NCBI RefSeq assembly: GCF_900107645.1
Contig: NZ_FNQN01000010.1
Span: 95,815 to 159,814 of the forward strand
Length of the DNA: 64,000 bases
Reading direction: 5' to 3'
Source of the DNA: Desulfuromusa kysingii
Lineage (GTDB): Bacteria > Desulfobacterota > Desulfuromonadia > Desulfuromonadales > Geopsychrobacteraceae
Part shown: positions 9,767-16,961 of the stretch, in pieces
Layout: every line of letters begins with the position of its first letter
How positions within the stretch are numbered: the first letter of the stretch is position 1
Notes under the pieces: generated by a model
Database searches by the model: none
The model's input: only the letters and a program-made list of their open reading frames with translations
What the model was told of the DNA's origin: nothing
Program-made: the position numbers and the translations under genes

Positions 9767-11185
9767 GTGCTGACCTTCTTATTGGCCATCCTATGGATAT
9801 TCTCGCTGCTGACAGCTGGGCACGCGTTACTGACCAAGCGTGATCCACGAGCCGCAGTGGGGTGGATTATCACCTGTCTGGCTATCCCCGGGATTGGAGC
9901 TCTCCTCTATTGGTTGTTGGGTGTCAACCGCATTCGTACCCGCTCACGAGAGCTGCAGGAACATGGTCGAGGAATGCACTGGCTACATGTTGATCAGCCG
10001 CCTCGATCTAACGATATCGCCAACTTCCCCGACAACAGTACCAGCCAGCCGCTGATCAAACTCTCTGATACGGTCACCCGTCGTCCTCTGACTTATGGCA
10101 ATAAAATCAAGGTTCTTTATAATGGTGAACAAGCGTATCCAGCCATGTTGGAGGCGATCAACGGTGCGCAGGAATCCATCTATTTATCTAGCTATATCTT
10201 GAAATTCGATCAGATCGGTCAGCGCTTTGCACAGGCGCTGATTGCCGCGGCTGAACGGGGTGTTGATGTCAGAGTATTGGTTGATGCCTTTGGTGAGTTC
10301 TACTCGTTCAAAAAAATTCGACATCAGTTTCGGGGCACAAAAGTTCATGCGGCGACCTTTATGCCCCTGACACTGGTGGGCAGTTTTTATTTTAACTTAA
10401 GAAATCACCGTAAACTTCTTATTGTTGACAATAAAAACAGTTTTACCGGGGGGATGAATATCCGTGATCGTCATATGGTTGAGAATAAGGGCAACTCCAA
10501 CCGGGTGATTGATATTCACTTTTGCTTTGCAGGACCAATTTGTGCGCAGCTGCGCGATGCCTTTATGGAGGACTGGCACTTTGCCACCAAAGAGACGCGG
10601 GCACCGCACAACTGGCCAACTCCGCCGATTGCAGGGGAAGCCTGCTGCCGGGGGATCAGTGCCGGACCGAATGAGCGGCATGAAACTCTCAACTGGATCT
10701 TGCTCGGCGCTCTGGCCTGTGCGAAGTCTCACATCCGGATTATGACCCCTTACTTTATCCCCAACCGGGCACAACTCGCCGCAATCAATACCGCGTCTCT
10801 CCGAGGGGTGCGGGTTGATATCCTCCTCCCCGAAAAAAATAATCTCCCTTATGTGGCCTGGGCGTCCAATGCTCTGTTGTTTGAATTACTTGAATATGAG
10901 ACCCACATATATTTTCAACCCCCTCCGTTTATCCACAGCAAGCTGCTGTTGATCGATGATCAATATGCCTTGATTGGCTCTGCCAATCTGGATCCCCGGA
11001 GTTTGCGTTTAAACTTTGAGTTTAATGTCGAAGTGTTTGATACCGAAACGGTTGCTGAGTTGACACAGCATTTTGATCAGTCGCGTGAGAAGTCACGTGA
11101 AATCTCTCTTGAAGAAATGGACAGCCGGTCACTACCCCTACGTTTGCGGGATTCTCTTTGTCGGCTGTTTTCACCTTACCTCTAA
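9767..11185 (+). CDS. cls: Cardiolipin synthase
   Basis: A 472-residue phospholipase-D superfamily enzyme. Two N-terminal membrane segments (about residues 1-20 and 30-52) precede two HKD motifs: HRKLLIVDNKNSFTGG near residue 210 and HSKLLLIDDQYALIGS near 390. Bacterial Cls joins two phosphatidylglycerol molecules to cardiolipin and glycerol at the inner membrane. The start is GTG at 9767 with a GGGGAGA ribosome site. It is convergent with the NadR-like gene, only 3 bp away. Confidence 0.92.
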   Translation: MLTFLLAILWIFSLLTAGHALLTKRDPRAAVGWIITCLAIPGIGALLYWLLGVNRIRTRSRELQEHGRGMHWLHVDQPPRSNDIANFPDNSTSQPLIKLSDTVTRRPLTYGNKIKVLYNGEQAYPAMLEAINGAQESIYLSSYILKFDQIGQRFAQALIAAAERGVDVRVLVDAFGEFYSFKKIRHQFRGTKVHAATFMPLTLVGSFYFNLRNHRKLLIVDNKNSFTGGMNIRDRHMVENKGNSNRVIDIHFCFAGPICAQLRDAFMEDWHFATKETRAPHNWPTPPIAGEACCRGISAGPNERHETLNWILLGALACAKSHIRIMTPYFIPNRAQLAAINTASLRGVRVDILLPEKNNLPYVAWASNALLFELLEYETHIYFQPPPFIHSKLLLIDDQYALIGSANLDPRSLRLNFEFNVEVFDTETVAELTQHFDQSREKSREISLEEMDSRSLPLRLRDSLCRLFSPYL

Positions 11186-11188
11186 TTT

Positions 11189-11707
11189 CTAGCTTTTTTT
11201 GAGCAATCGTTGCAATGCGGCTTCGGCGTTAATGTTCCGCTCTTGTCCGAACCCTTCGACCTCTTCATAGGGGCGCTGCAGACGAATAATTTCATTGCGG
11301 TGACGCAGGTAAATGCGTTGACAGTCAGATGGGTTTTCCCGTAGCGGGTCGGGTTCCCAAGGGAGGTCCGGTTTGCAGAGCAGATAACGGTGCGTCGATT
11401 CTGCATTAATCGCATTGTTGATTGCGATCGGACAGCAGCCGAAGACCTCTTCTGCCCAGATCTTGTAATTGAGAAGATCGGTATCAAAAATTCCCAGTGG
11501 TGCAGTCACAGGAACTTCATGTTGTTGGTAGTCAAGGTGTAATAGGCTCATTCTGGTGAGCAACTCGAGGTCGTACTCAGGGCCATGTTTTTCAAGATAA
11601 TAACGTGCATATTCCATGGCGTAAGGGATTTTCAGTGTCACTCCCAGATAGTGAGTGAGGCTGCTTTTCCCCGATGATTCAGCACCGGTAATGACAATTC
11701 TTAGCAT
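11189..11707 (-). CDS. NadR-like nicotinamide riboside kinase (AAA ATPase domain)
   Basis: A 172-residue protein with P-loop GAESSGKSS at residues 8-16 and the fold of the C-terminal kinase domain of NadR. The adenylyltransferase and HTH domains of E. coli NadR are absent. That domain phosphorylates nicotinamide riboside to NMN. The gene follows pnuC by 15 bp, which supports the substrate: PnuC imports the riboside and the kinase traps it. The assignment is strong by context but the exact substrate is inferred. Confidence 0.8.
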   Translation of the reverse strand: MLRIVITGAESSGKSSLTHYLGVTLKIPYAMEYARYYLEKHGPEYDLELLTRMSLLHLDYQQHEVPVTAPLGIFDTDLLNYKIWAEEVFGCCPIAINNAINAESTHRYLLCKPDLPWEPDPLRENPSDCQRIYLRHRNEIIRLQRPYEEVEGFGQERNINAEAALQRLLKKS

Positions 11708-11722
11708 GGGATTGCGTCAATC

Positions 11723-12385
11723 TCAGAGCTGTTTCTGCTGCCGGGAAGAGTGATGCCACTGGACCCAACCGTAGATCCCCAGGCCGAGGAAAATAGCATA
11801 TTGAATCGAATAGATCGGCGCTCCCTTGACCCAGTAGATATGGATACCGAGAAGATTTACGATCAACCAGAACAGCCAGTTTTCCATCCGTTTGCGAGCT
11901 TGAAGGAACTGGGCAAAAAAATTCAGCACCGTGGTTGTCGAATCGCGCCAGAGCAGGGTCGGTTCAGGAACCCAACTCACTTTAGCGGCGAGCCCGGAGA
12001 TGCCAACAGCCCAGGCGGCAATCGCAACCAAGGCGGCAATTGTGATAAAGCACTGTTTTTGCCGAGGCATCCAGGTGGGGATAAAAGGTTGATCCTGCTG
12101 AACCCCACCACTCCGGAGCCAAATGCTCCAACAGTAGAGTTGAATGGGAATGTAGGCGAGATAGAGAATTCCATCGGAAACCAGTTGCCACTGGGTAAAA
12201 GCCAACCAAGCGGAAATAACCGCCCAGAGGATCCCCAATGGCCAACCGAGAATATTTTGACGGGCAATGAGGATGACGCCCATGACAGCGCTTAAGGTGG
12301 CAATAATTTCTAACGGCGTTGTCCCAAGCAACTGAAGCCATGGGATCGCGCCTGAGAACAGGTTGCTGATGAGGTTATTTTCCAA
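11723..12385 (-). CDS. pnuC: Nicotinamide riboside transporter PnuC
   Basis: A 220-residue polytopic protein of the PnuC family. It has about seven membrane segments and the family motif around LGWPLGILWAVISAWLAF, plus a conserved region near YWVKGAPIYSIQYAIFLGLGIYGWVQW. It takes up nicotinamide riboside by facilitated diffusion. It is co-transcribed with the downstream NadR-like kinase. The start at 12385 encodes MENNLISNLF. No NiaR site or NAD-II riboswitch could be recognised upstream. Confidence 0.88.
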   Translation of the reverse strand: MENNLISNLFSGAIPWLQLLGTTPLEIIATLSAVMGVILIARQNILGWPLGILWAVISAWLAFTQWQLVSDGILYLAYIPIQLYCWSIWLRSGGVQQDQPFIPTWMPRQKQCFITIAALVAIAAWAVGISGLAAKVSWVPEPTLLWRDSTTTVLNFFAQFLQARKRMENWLFWLIVNLLGIHIYWVKGAPIYSIQYAIFLGLGIYGWVQWHHSSRQQKQL

Positions 12386-12474
12386 CGTACAATTCCTATG
12401 GATATTTCGTTGTCACAAAGATTCAGCATGGACAAAAAATTATTTTTTGGCCGAAAAAAGGCAACTTCTGGCAA

Positions 12475-12502
12475 CAAAAAAGGTCGCTCTGTTAAGCGAC
12501 CT
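12475..12502 (-). terminator. Terminator of the small selenoprotein gene
   Basis: On the minus strand AGGTCGCT pairs with AGCGACCT around a 6-nt loop and is followed by a six-T run. It begins 12 nt after the TAA at 12514-12516. This supports the readthrough frame as a complete gene. Confidence 0.85.
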
Positions 12503-12513
12503 TAGGTTTAACA

Positions 12514-12681
12514 TTATTTTTTTTCATTTTCCTCGGAAGAATCCGGATCAACCTTTTGCTTACCGTCACGCGGAAGCTCGCAGCTAGCAGACATTCATGT
12601 TTGCACACCCAAGCGGGGTAGAATCCACCGATTCAGAGCGTACCAGACAACAACAATTCCGAGCAGATAAAACCAATCCAT
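12514..12681 (-). CDS. Probable small membrane-anchored selenoprotein (in-frame UGA at codon 29)
   Basis: ATG at 12681 has an excellent AAGGAG ribosome site 8 nt upstream. Twenty-eight codons give one membrane helix (LLGIVVVWYALNRWIL) followed by PRLGVQT. TGA comes next at 12597-12595, and the same frame continues MSASC...EENEKK to TAA at 12514. A terminator hairpin starts 12 nt later. Read with selenocysteine the product is 55 residues with a U-x4-C redox pair (U29, C34) just after the helix and a charged tail. A bSECIS-like hairpin lies at the expected distance. From memory, Desulfuromonadales have similar short proteins with Cys in the U position, but I cannot verify this here. Alternative: a 28-residue peptide ending at the UGA. 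A possible own promoter (TTGCCC, 18 bp, TACAAT) lies upstream. Confidence 0.75.
12558..12577 (-). promoter_or_regulatory. Candidate bacterial SECIS hairpin
   Basis: Starting 17 nt after the UGA, the minus strand reads GCTTCCG, loop CGTGA, then CGG-T-AAGC. That is seven base pairs with one bulged U and a 5-nt loop containing G. Bacterial SECIS elements place a small loop about 16-37 nt after the UGA. This loop is at 25-29 nt. Structure was judged by eye. Confidence 0.55.
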
Positions 12682-12754
12682 ATGGGGATCTCCTTGATGA
12701 TTTACAGAGTATTGTAACTCTAATATATATCGTTGGGCAACCTTTTACCGATTT

Positions 12755-14128
12755 CTATTTTTTAACCGGTAGGTTGATTTCGATTAACAGCCCCCCTGTA
12801 GGGAGGTTTATTGCCGAAATGTTTCCGGAATGAAGCTTAATGGCCCGTTCAGCTATTGCCAGACCAATCCCTGTTCCACCACTTTGACGGTCCCGGGCGG
12901 CGGCGACGCGATAGAAAGGTTCAAAGAGTTTACCCAACGCCTCTTCAGGAACCCCTGATCCTTGGTCTGCGACGCGAATAATTATCTGTTCAGCGGTCTC
13001 AATTAAATCAACAGAGACCGCACTGCTATCCGCTGTATATTTTACCGCATTGCGAATCACATTTTCCAGAGCTTGAGCGAGCAGAGTCTGCGAGCCACAA
13101 TAGACAACTGCATCTGGGGCCTCATAGGTCACTTTGCAATGGCGTGCTTTGGCTTCATAGTTGGCATCTGCGACCAAATCAGCGAGTAATCCCTGCAGGT
13201 CGAAGTTCTGAAAGGGTTCATGGTTAGCGCTATTTTCGAGACGGGTCAAATTGAGTAGCTGTCCAATCATGGTATTCATCCGCTCAGATTCCAACTCAAT
13301 CCGGTTCAGTGGTTTCGCCAGAGCCATGTCGTGATCCTGTTGTCGCGCCAATTCCAGAGCAATCCCTAAACGGGTCAAGGGAGAGCGTAATTCGTGAGAG
13401 ATATCCCGCAGCAGGTTTTTCTGTGTGTCTACCAGAGCCTCAATCTTTCCAGCCATCTCATCAAAGTCATGCGCCAAGCCGGAAATTTCATTTTTCCCTC
13501 TGACGCGATTGCCGATCCGCACCGATAGATCCCCGGCGGCGAACTTACGCGTTGCCTGACGTAGACGGCTGATCGGGGAGGTTAAAGAGCGCGCCAGGAA
13601 ATAGCAGACGCCAGCTGTTATTGCCAATAAGACCAGTAACCTCCAGCCGAGGAACCCGTGGGTTATCCCTTTTACCAGATCTCTGGAAGGGGGCTGGTCA
13701 GGCAGGCTGAGAGCGATGAAATAGGTTTGTCCTGAAGCGCTTTGAACTGCACTGGCCAGACCATTGCGTGATCCGGCCATTGGGAAGACAACCTCACCGG
13801 TCTCTAATGCTCGCTGGGTCATATGTTGCATCCGTCTCGGTACTCTGCGGGCTGATAATGGTTGCCCGTGACTGTCCGATAACAGCAGATGAACCCCTGA
13901 GTGAATGAAAATCTTTTGCGTGAGTTTATCGACCTCTTCAATGCCATCGTTTTCAAAAGCCTCAATCGCTTTGCGTCCATATTCTGTCATCGCCTTTTGG
14001 GCGAAATCCTGATGGGCTAACGGTGGAAATTCCTGGTCGCGAAAATAGGTGAGAACGATGACAGCTGTTGATACCAAAAAGAGAATCAACAGAAAATAGA
14101 GAAAGATTTTCAGAAACAGACTGCGCAT
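12755..14128 (-). CDS. cpxA: Sensor histidine kinase, CpxA-like
   Basis: A 457-residue membrane kinase. It has TM1 at about residues 7-29, a periplasmic sensor domain to about 150, TM2 at about 155-175, then HAMP. The HisKA domain has the phospho-acceptor His in RDISHELRSPLTRL, followed by an HATPase with N, G1 and G2 boxes (ENVIRNAVKYT, DQGSGVPE, GTGIGLAIAE). It starts 4 nt after the regulator stop codon, so the two are one operon. The CpxA assignment rests on the downstream-target signature: CpxR-type boxes and a divergent CpxP/Spy-like gene. Envelope stress is the expected signal. Confidence 0.75.
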   Translation of the reverse strand: MRSLFLKIFLYFLLILFLVSTAVIVLTYFRDQEFPPLAHQDFAQKAMTEYGRKAIEAFENDGIEEVDKLTQKIFIHSGVHLLLSDSHGQPLSARRVPRRMQHMTQRALETGEVVFPMAGSRNGLASAVQSASGQTYFIALSLPDQPPSRDLVKGITHGFLGWRLLVLLAITAGVCYFLARSLTSPISRLRQATRKFAAGDLSVRIGNRVRGKNEISGLAHDFDEMAGKIEALVDTQKNLLRDISHELRSPLTRLGIALELARQQDHDMALAKPLNRIELESERMNTMIGQLLNLTRLENSANHEPFQNFDLQGLLADLVADANYEAKARHCKVTYEAPDAVVYCGSQTLLAQALENVIRNAVKYTADSSAVSVDLIETAEQIIIRVADQGSGVPEEALGKLFEPFYRVAAARDRQSGGTGIGLAIAERAIKLHSGNISAINLPTGGLLIEINLPVKK

Positions 14129-14132
14129 GAAG

Positions 14133-14834
14133 TTAGTTTTCCCCTAGAGAGTAGAGGTATCCAACTCCACGAATGGTCCTGATCCGCTCCATGTTGCCAT
14201 CATAATGGCCCAGTTTTTTACGTAAAGCACTGACATGGACATCAATACTGCGATCGTAGGCAGAGAGCCGCCGACCCAGGACTTTTTCGACCAGATCATC
14301 GCGGCTGATGACCTCCCCGGCGTGAGACAGCAGCACCTCCAGAAGATTAAATTCAACGGAGGTCAGGTCGATCTTCTCTCCGTTACGTTTAACTGTGCGG
14401 TTGCTGCTGTAGAGAACCAGGTCGCCAACTTTCAACTCAGCAGGTTTTTGCTGTGTTGGTGGCAGTTCCGCCGTTTCGACGCGACGCTGAATTGCCCGGA
14501 TGCGAGCTACCAATTCACGTGGATTGAAAGGTTTTGGAAGGTAGTCATCGGCCCCCAGCTCTAAGCCGACAATGCGATCAATATCATCTCCTCGTGCGGT
14601 GAGCATGATAACCGGAACTTTACTGTTCTCGCGGATTTTCCTGAGGACGTCAAAGCCGTTCATTTCTGGCAGCATCACATCCAAAACCACCAGAACATAT
14701 TCTGCCGCCAGAGCCTGCTCGGCACCCAATCGGCCATTATTAACGGTCGCAACTGCAAACCCTTCACCACTGAGGTAATCATTCAACAGTTCACAGAGTT
14801 CAATATCATCATCAATCACCAGAATTTGATTCAT
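14133..14834 (-). CDS. cpxR: OmpR-family response regulator, CpxR-like
   Basis: A 233-residue regulator. The receiver has acidic residues DDD near 8-10, phospho-acceptor D52 in VLDVMLPEMNG and a conserved Lys in LPKPF. A winged-helix DNA-binding domain follows (about 135-230). Like CpxR it should bind tandem GTAAA half-sites, and two such arrays lie between it and the divergent CpxP-like gene, so autoregulation is likely. It is the first gene of the operon with the kinase. Confidence 0.78.
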   Translation of the reverse strand: MNQILVIDDDIELCELLNDYLSGEGFAVATVNNGRLGAEQALAAEYVLVVLDVMLPEMNGFDVLRKIRENSKVPVIMLTARGDDIDRIVGLELGADDYLPKPFNPRELVARIRAIQRRVETAELPPTQQKPAELKVGDLVLYSSNRTVKRNGEKIDLTSVEFNLLEVLLSHAGEVISRDDLVEKVLGRRLSAYDRSIDVHVSALRKKLGHYDGNMERIRTIRGVGYLYSLGEN

Positions 14835-14892
14835 TGGGCATCCTTATCTGTTATCACAGAATAATCATAACTGGAGTCGTCTACCAAACGGT

Positions 14893-14907
14893 GTAAAGAA
14901 TTGTTAA
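14893..14907 (+). promoter_or_regulatory. CpxR-type box (near consensus)
   Basis: GTAAA-GAATT-GTTAA, one mismatch to GTAAA-N5-GTAAA. It lies in the region between the divergent cpxR-like and cpxP-like genes. Confidence 0.55.
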
Positions 14908-14926
14908 GAGCAACCGCTTTGCAGAC

Positions 14927-14941
14927 TTTACATAACTTTAC
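14927..14941 (-). promoter_or_regulatory. CpxR-type box (perfect)
   Basis: The minus strand reads GTAAA-GTTAT-GTAAA, an exact GTAAA-N5-GTAAA CpxR site. It lies 93 bp from cpxR and about 100 bp from the divergent cpxP-like start, where it could regulate either promoter. Confidence 0.75.
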
Positions 14942-15039
14942 CTGATTTTCACAGCACTTAACCCCCTCTTAAGATTCTTTGCTCTATAGTAGCTCCATCA
15001 AATAAAAAACACCTCATGACAACCTTAAAGGAGAAAATC

Positions 15040-15609
15040 ATGAAAAAGACAGCAATTCTTCCGATGTTATTGATCACCCTGCTCCTCTCTGCGGGAACCG
15101 CTTTTTCTTGGCCCGGACAACAAGGCCAGCGCGATTGCGACAATTCATGTAACCGTCAAGGGAAGCGCATGAATGTTGAACAACATGAACAACGGATGGA
15201 AAATCGCTTAGCTAAAATGGCTATCATTCTTGATCTGACTGAAACACAGCAGAAAGAGATCAAGGGACTCGTTGAAAAGCAGTGGCAGGATCGTCAATCC
15301 ATGCGTGCAGAAATGCAAACCAGTCGAGACGACTTGCGTGCTTATAAGCAAGGAAAAGAGTTTGATGAGTCCGTATTTCGTGCCAAGGCCCAAAAACTGG
15401 CCGATCTGAAAACCGAGATGATGGTCCAGCAGGCCAAATCGAGACAAGCGCTGTTTGCAGTTCTGACTCCAGAACAACAACAAAAAGCAGAAAAACTACG
15501 GGCTATGCATGCTGATGGTTTCTTTGGTCGCGATCATGCAAGACCAGGAGATTGTGATGGTCAGGGCAGACGCGGCGAAAAAGGGAACGGATCTCGCTGG
15601 AATAACTGA
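15040..15609 (+). CDS. Periplasmic CpxP/Spy-like protein
   Basis: A 189-residue secreted protein. It has a signal peptide ending GTAFS, a Cys pair (CDNSCNRQ) after the mature N-terminus, and an all-helical body. The body carries two LTxxQ motifs (LDLTETQQKEI and LTPEQQQKAEKL) that define the CpxP/Spy/ZraP family. The tail is Gly/Arg/Asp rich. Members act as periplasmic chaperones and, for CpxP, damp CpxA. ATG 15040 is chosen for its AAAGGAG ribosome site. Divergence from cpxRA with CpxR boxes in between suggests it is the system's main target. Confidence 0.82.
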   Translation: MKKTAILPMLLITLLLSAGTAFSWPGQQGQRDCDNSCNRQGKRMNVEQHEQRMENRLAKMAIILDLTETQQKEIKGLVEKQWQDRQSMRAEMQTSRDDLRAYKQGKEFDESVFRAKAQKLADLKTEMMVQQAKSRQALFAVLTPEQQQKAEKLRAMHADGFFGRDHARPGDCDGQGRRGEKGNGSRWNN

Positions 15610-15638
15610 TTATCTGTCCTTACTAACCTCACTACAAA

Positions 15639-15670
15639 GCGGGTCCCAATGTTGGGGCCCGCTTTTTTTT
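15639..15670 (+). terminator. Terminator after the CpxP-like gene
   Basis: The stem GCGGGTCCCA/TGGGGCCCGC with a short loop is followed by eight or more Ts. Confidence 0.88.
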
Positions 15671-15700
15671 GGAACCGTTTTGATTGTAAACTTTCTTAGC

Positions 15701-16363
15701 TTAAAATAGGCCACTGACGCTGATCATCCCTTTTGTCAATATGAATAACCCAAACACCATTAACAAAGTTGCACTGGTGAGGCGAACGACTAGAGGGTGC
15801 ATATTGACCTGTTTGATTTTTAGCCGAACCGATTGTGAAGCGTAGCCCAGCAGAAGCATGGGAATTGCGAATCCGATAGAATAACAGGCCAACAGGATGA
15901 TCCCGGTAGAGAGTCTGCCGTCGGTGGCGACCAGAGTTAATACCCCTGCCAGCATCGGCCCAACGCAGGGGATCCAGACCAGCCCCAAAGTTAACCCCAT
16001 AATCAATCCGGACCAGCGACCTTGACTGTGACTTTGAATATTAGAGAAAAGGGTCAGATTTTTAAACAGGTTGATATCAAACAGCATCAACACACCAAAG
16101 ACAATGATGACGATACCGGCTATTTTTTCCAGCACCGGCATGATTCCGGCAATGGCTCCGCCAAAGAGTGATGTCATCAACCCCATTGCCATAAAACTGA
16201 GACTCAAACCCAGCACAATCAACAGAGGGCGGTGTTTATGATCGTTTTCTGTGCCGGTGACAATAATCGGGACAACGGGCAGAACACATGGTGACGCGAT
16301 GCTGGCAATGCCAGCGAATAAAGTCATTGCCATCGTTGCTATACTGAGATCCAGTGGTGTCAT
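15701..16363 (-). CDS. CcdA/DsbD-type transmembrane thiol transporter
   Basis: A 220-residue protein with six membrane helices. The two conserved cysteines of the family lie in IASPCVLPVVP (helix 1) and VWIPCVGPML (helix 4). The family passes reducing equivalents from cytoplasmic thioredoxin across the membrane to periplasmic thiol proteins (cytochrome c maturation, disulfide isomerisation). ATG 16363 has GGAG 10 nt upstream and lies 4 nt after the lipoprotein stop, so it is the second gene of that operon. Its partner is probably the upstream thioredoxin-fold lipoprotein. Confidence 0.85.
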   Translation of the reverse strand: MTPLDLSIATMAMTLFAGIASIASPCVLPVVPIIVTGTENDHKHRPLLIVLGLSLSFMAMGLMTSLFGGAIAGIMPVLEKIAGIVIIVFGVLMLFDINLFKNLTLFSNIQSHSQGRWSGLIMGLTLGLVWIPCVGPMLAGVLTLVATDGRLSTGIILLACYSIGFAIPMLLLGYASQSVRLKIKQVNMHPLVVRLTSATLLMVFGLFILTKGMISVSGLF

Positions 16364-16367
16364 TAGG

Positions 16368-16787
16368 CTATTCTCCAGGGATTTGTTTGAGGAGTTTGCG
16401 AATCGTTGCTGCAGCATGAACCCCAGGAGGGAGACGTGAAACCTCTTTACCCGAAGAGTCGACGAGTATTATTGTCGGCAAGGCGCGGATGCCGTAAGCA
16501 TAAAAGATGTCCATGTCCGTTGAGACCGTTGTTTTTAACGGATGAACCAAGACGGTGTCAGGCCATTCAGGTTCCATCTGGTGCAGAATGTTTTCTTGCA
16601 TCATGCAGGGGTCACCGTCAGGGTTGATGAAGAACAGTAACCGGTAGTCAGCTGCTTTTGCGACGCTTGGTGTTTGTTTGGCTTCTTTTTCAGAGGCTGG
16701 CGCAGAACTGCTTGACGGCGCAGTCTGTTCTTGAGAGCAGCCCGACAGGGTCAAGACGGTGATCAGCAGAACGATAATTTTCAACAT
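16368..16787 (-). CDS. Thioredoxin-fold lipoprotein
   Basis: A 139-residue predicted lipoprotein. It has a signal peptide with lipobox LSGC, a Ser/Ala-rich linker, then a thioredoxin-like domain from about residue 48. That domain contains FFINPDGDPCMMQ at the active-site position and the cis-Pro motif ALPTIILVD. The usual CxxC is reduced to one cysteine, so a classic disulfide exchange is doubtful. In the operon with the CcdA-like protein it may still be its periplasmic partner. ATG 16787 is chosen because the TTG at 16796 sits too close to the AAGGAG. Confidence 0.8.
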   Translation of the reverse strand: MLKIIVLLITVLTLSGCSQEQTAPSSSSAPASEKEAKQTPSVAKAADYRLLFFINPDGDPCMMQENILHQMEPEWPDTVLVHPLKTTVSTDMDIFYAYGIRALPTIILVDSSGKEVSRLPPGVHAAATIRKLLKQIPGE

Positions 16788-16894
16788 ATAAATCAATACT
16801 CCTTAGAATTTGGTTCTATATATGAGGATTTGACTATGTATGTCAAGTGATGATGGGTGAAAGTTCTCTGGGCGCGGAGTTGGCTATGAAAAAA

Positions 16895-16922
16895 TTGACA
16901 GGTGCCAGCATAAGTGTAGAAT
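16895..16922 (+). promoter_or_regulatory. Sigma-70-type promoter for the CBS/DUF294 gene
   Basis: TTGACA, 16-bp spacer, TAGAAT, about 40 bp upstream of the ATG at 16962. Confidence 0.6.
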
Positions 16923-16961
16923 TTAACGAATAATTAAATTTTCATGGGGAGGGCACGGTCA

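Noticed and set aside
12597..12833. Plus-strand 78-codon frame over the selenoprotein gene
   Set aside because: No ribosome site and no protein features. The minus-strand gene explains the region.
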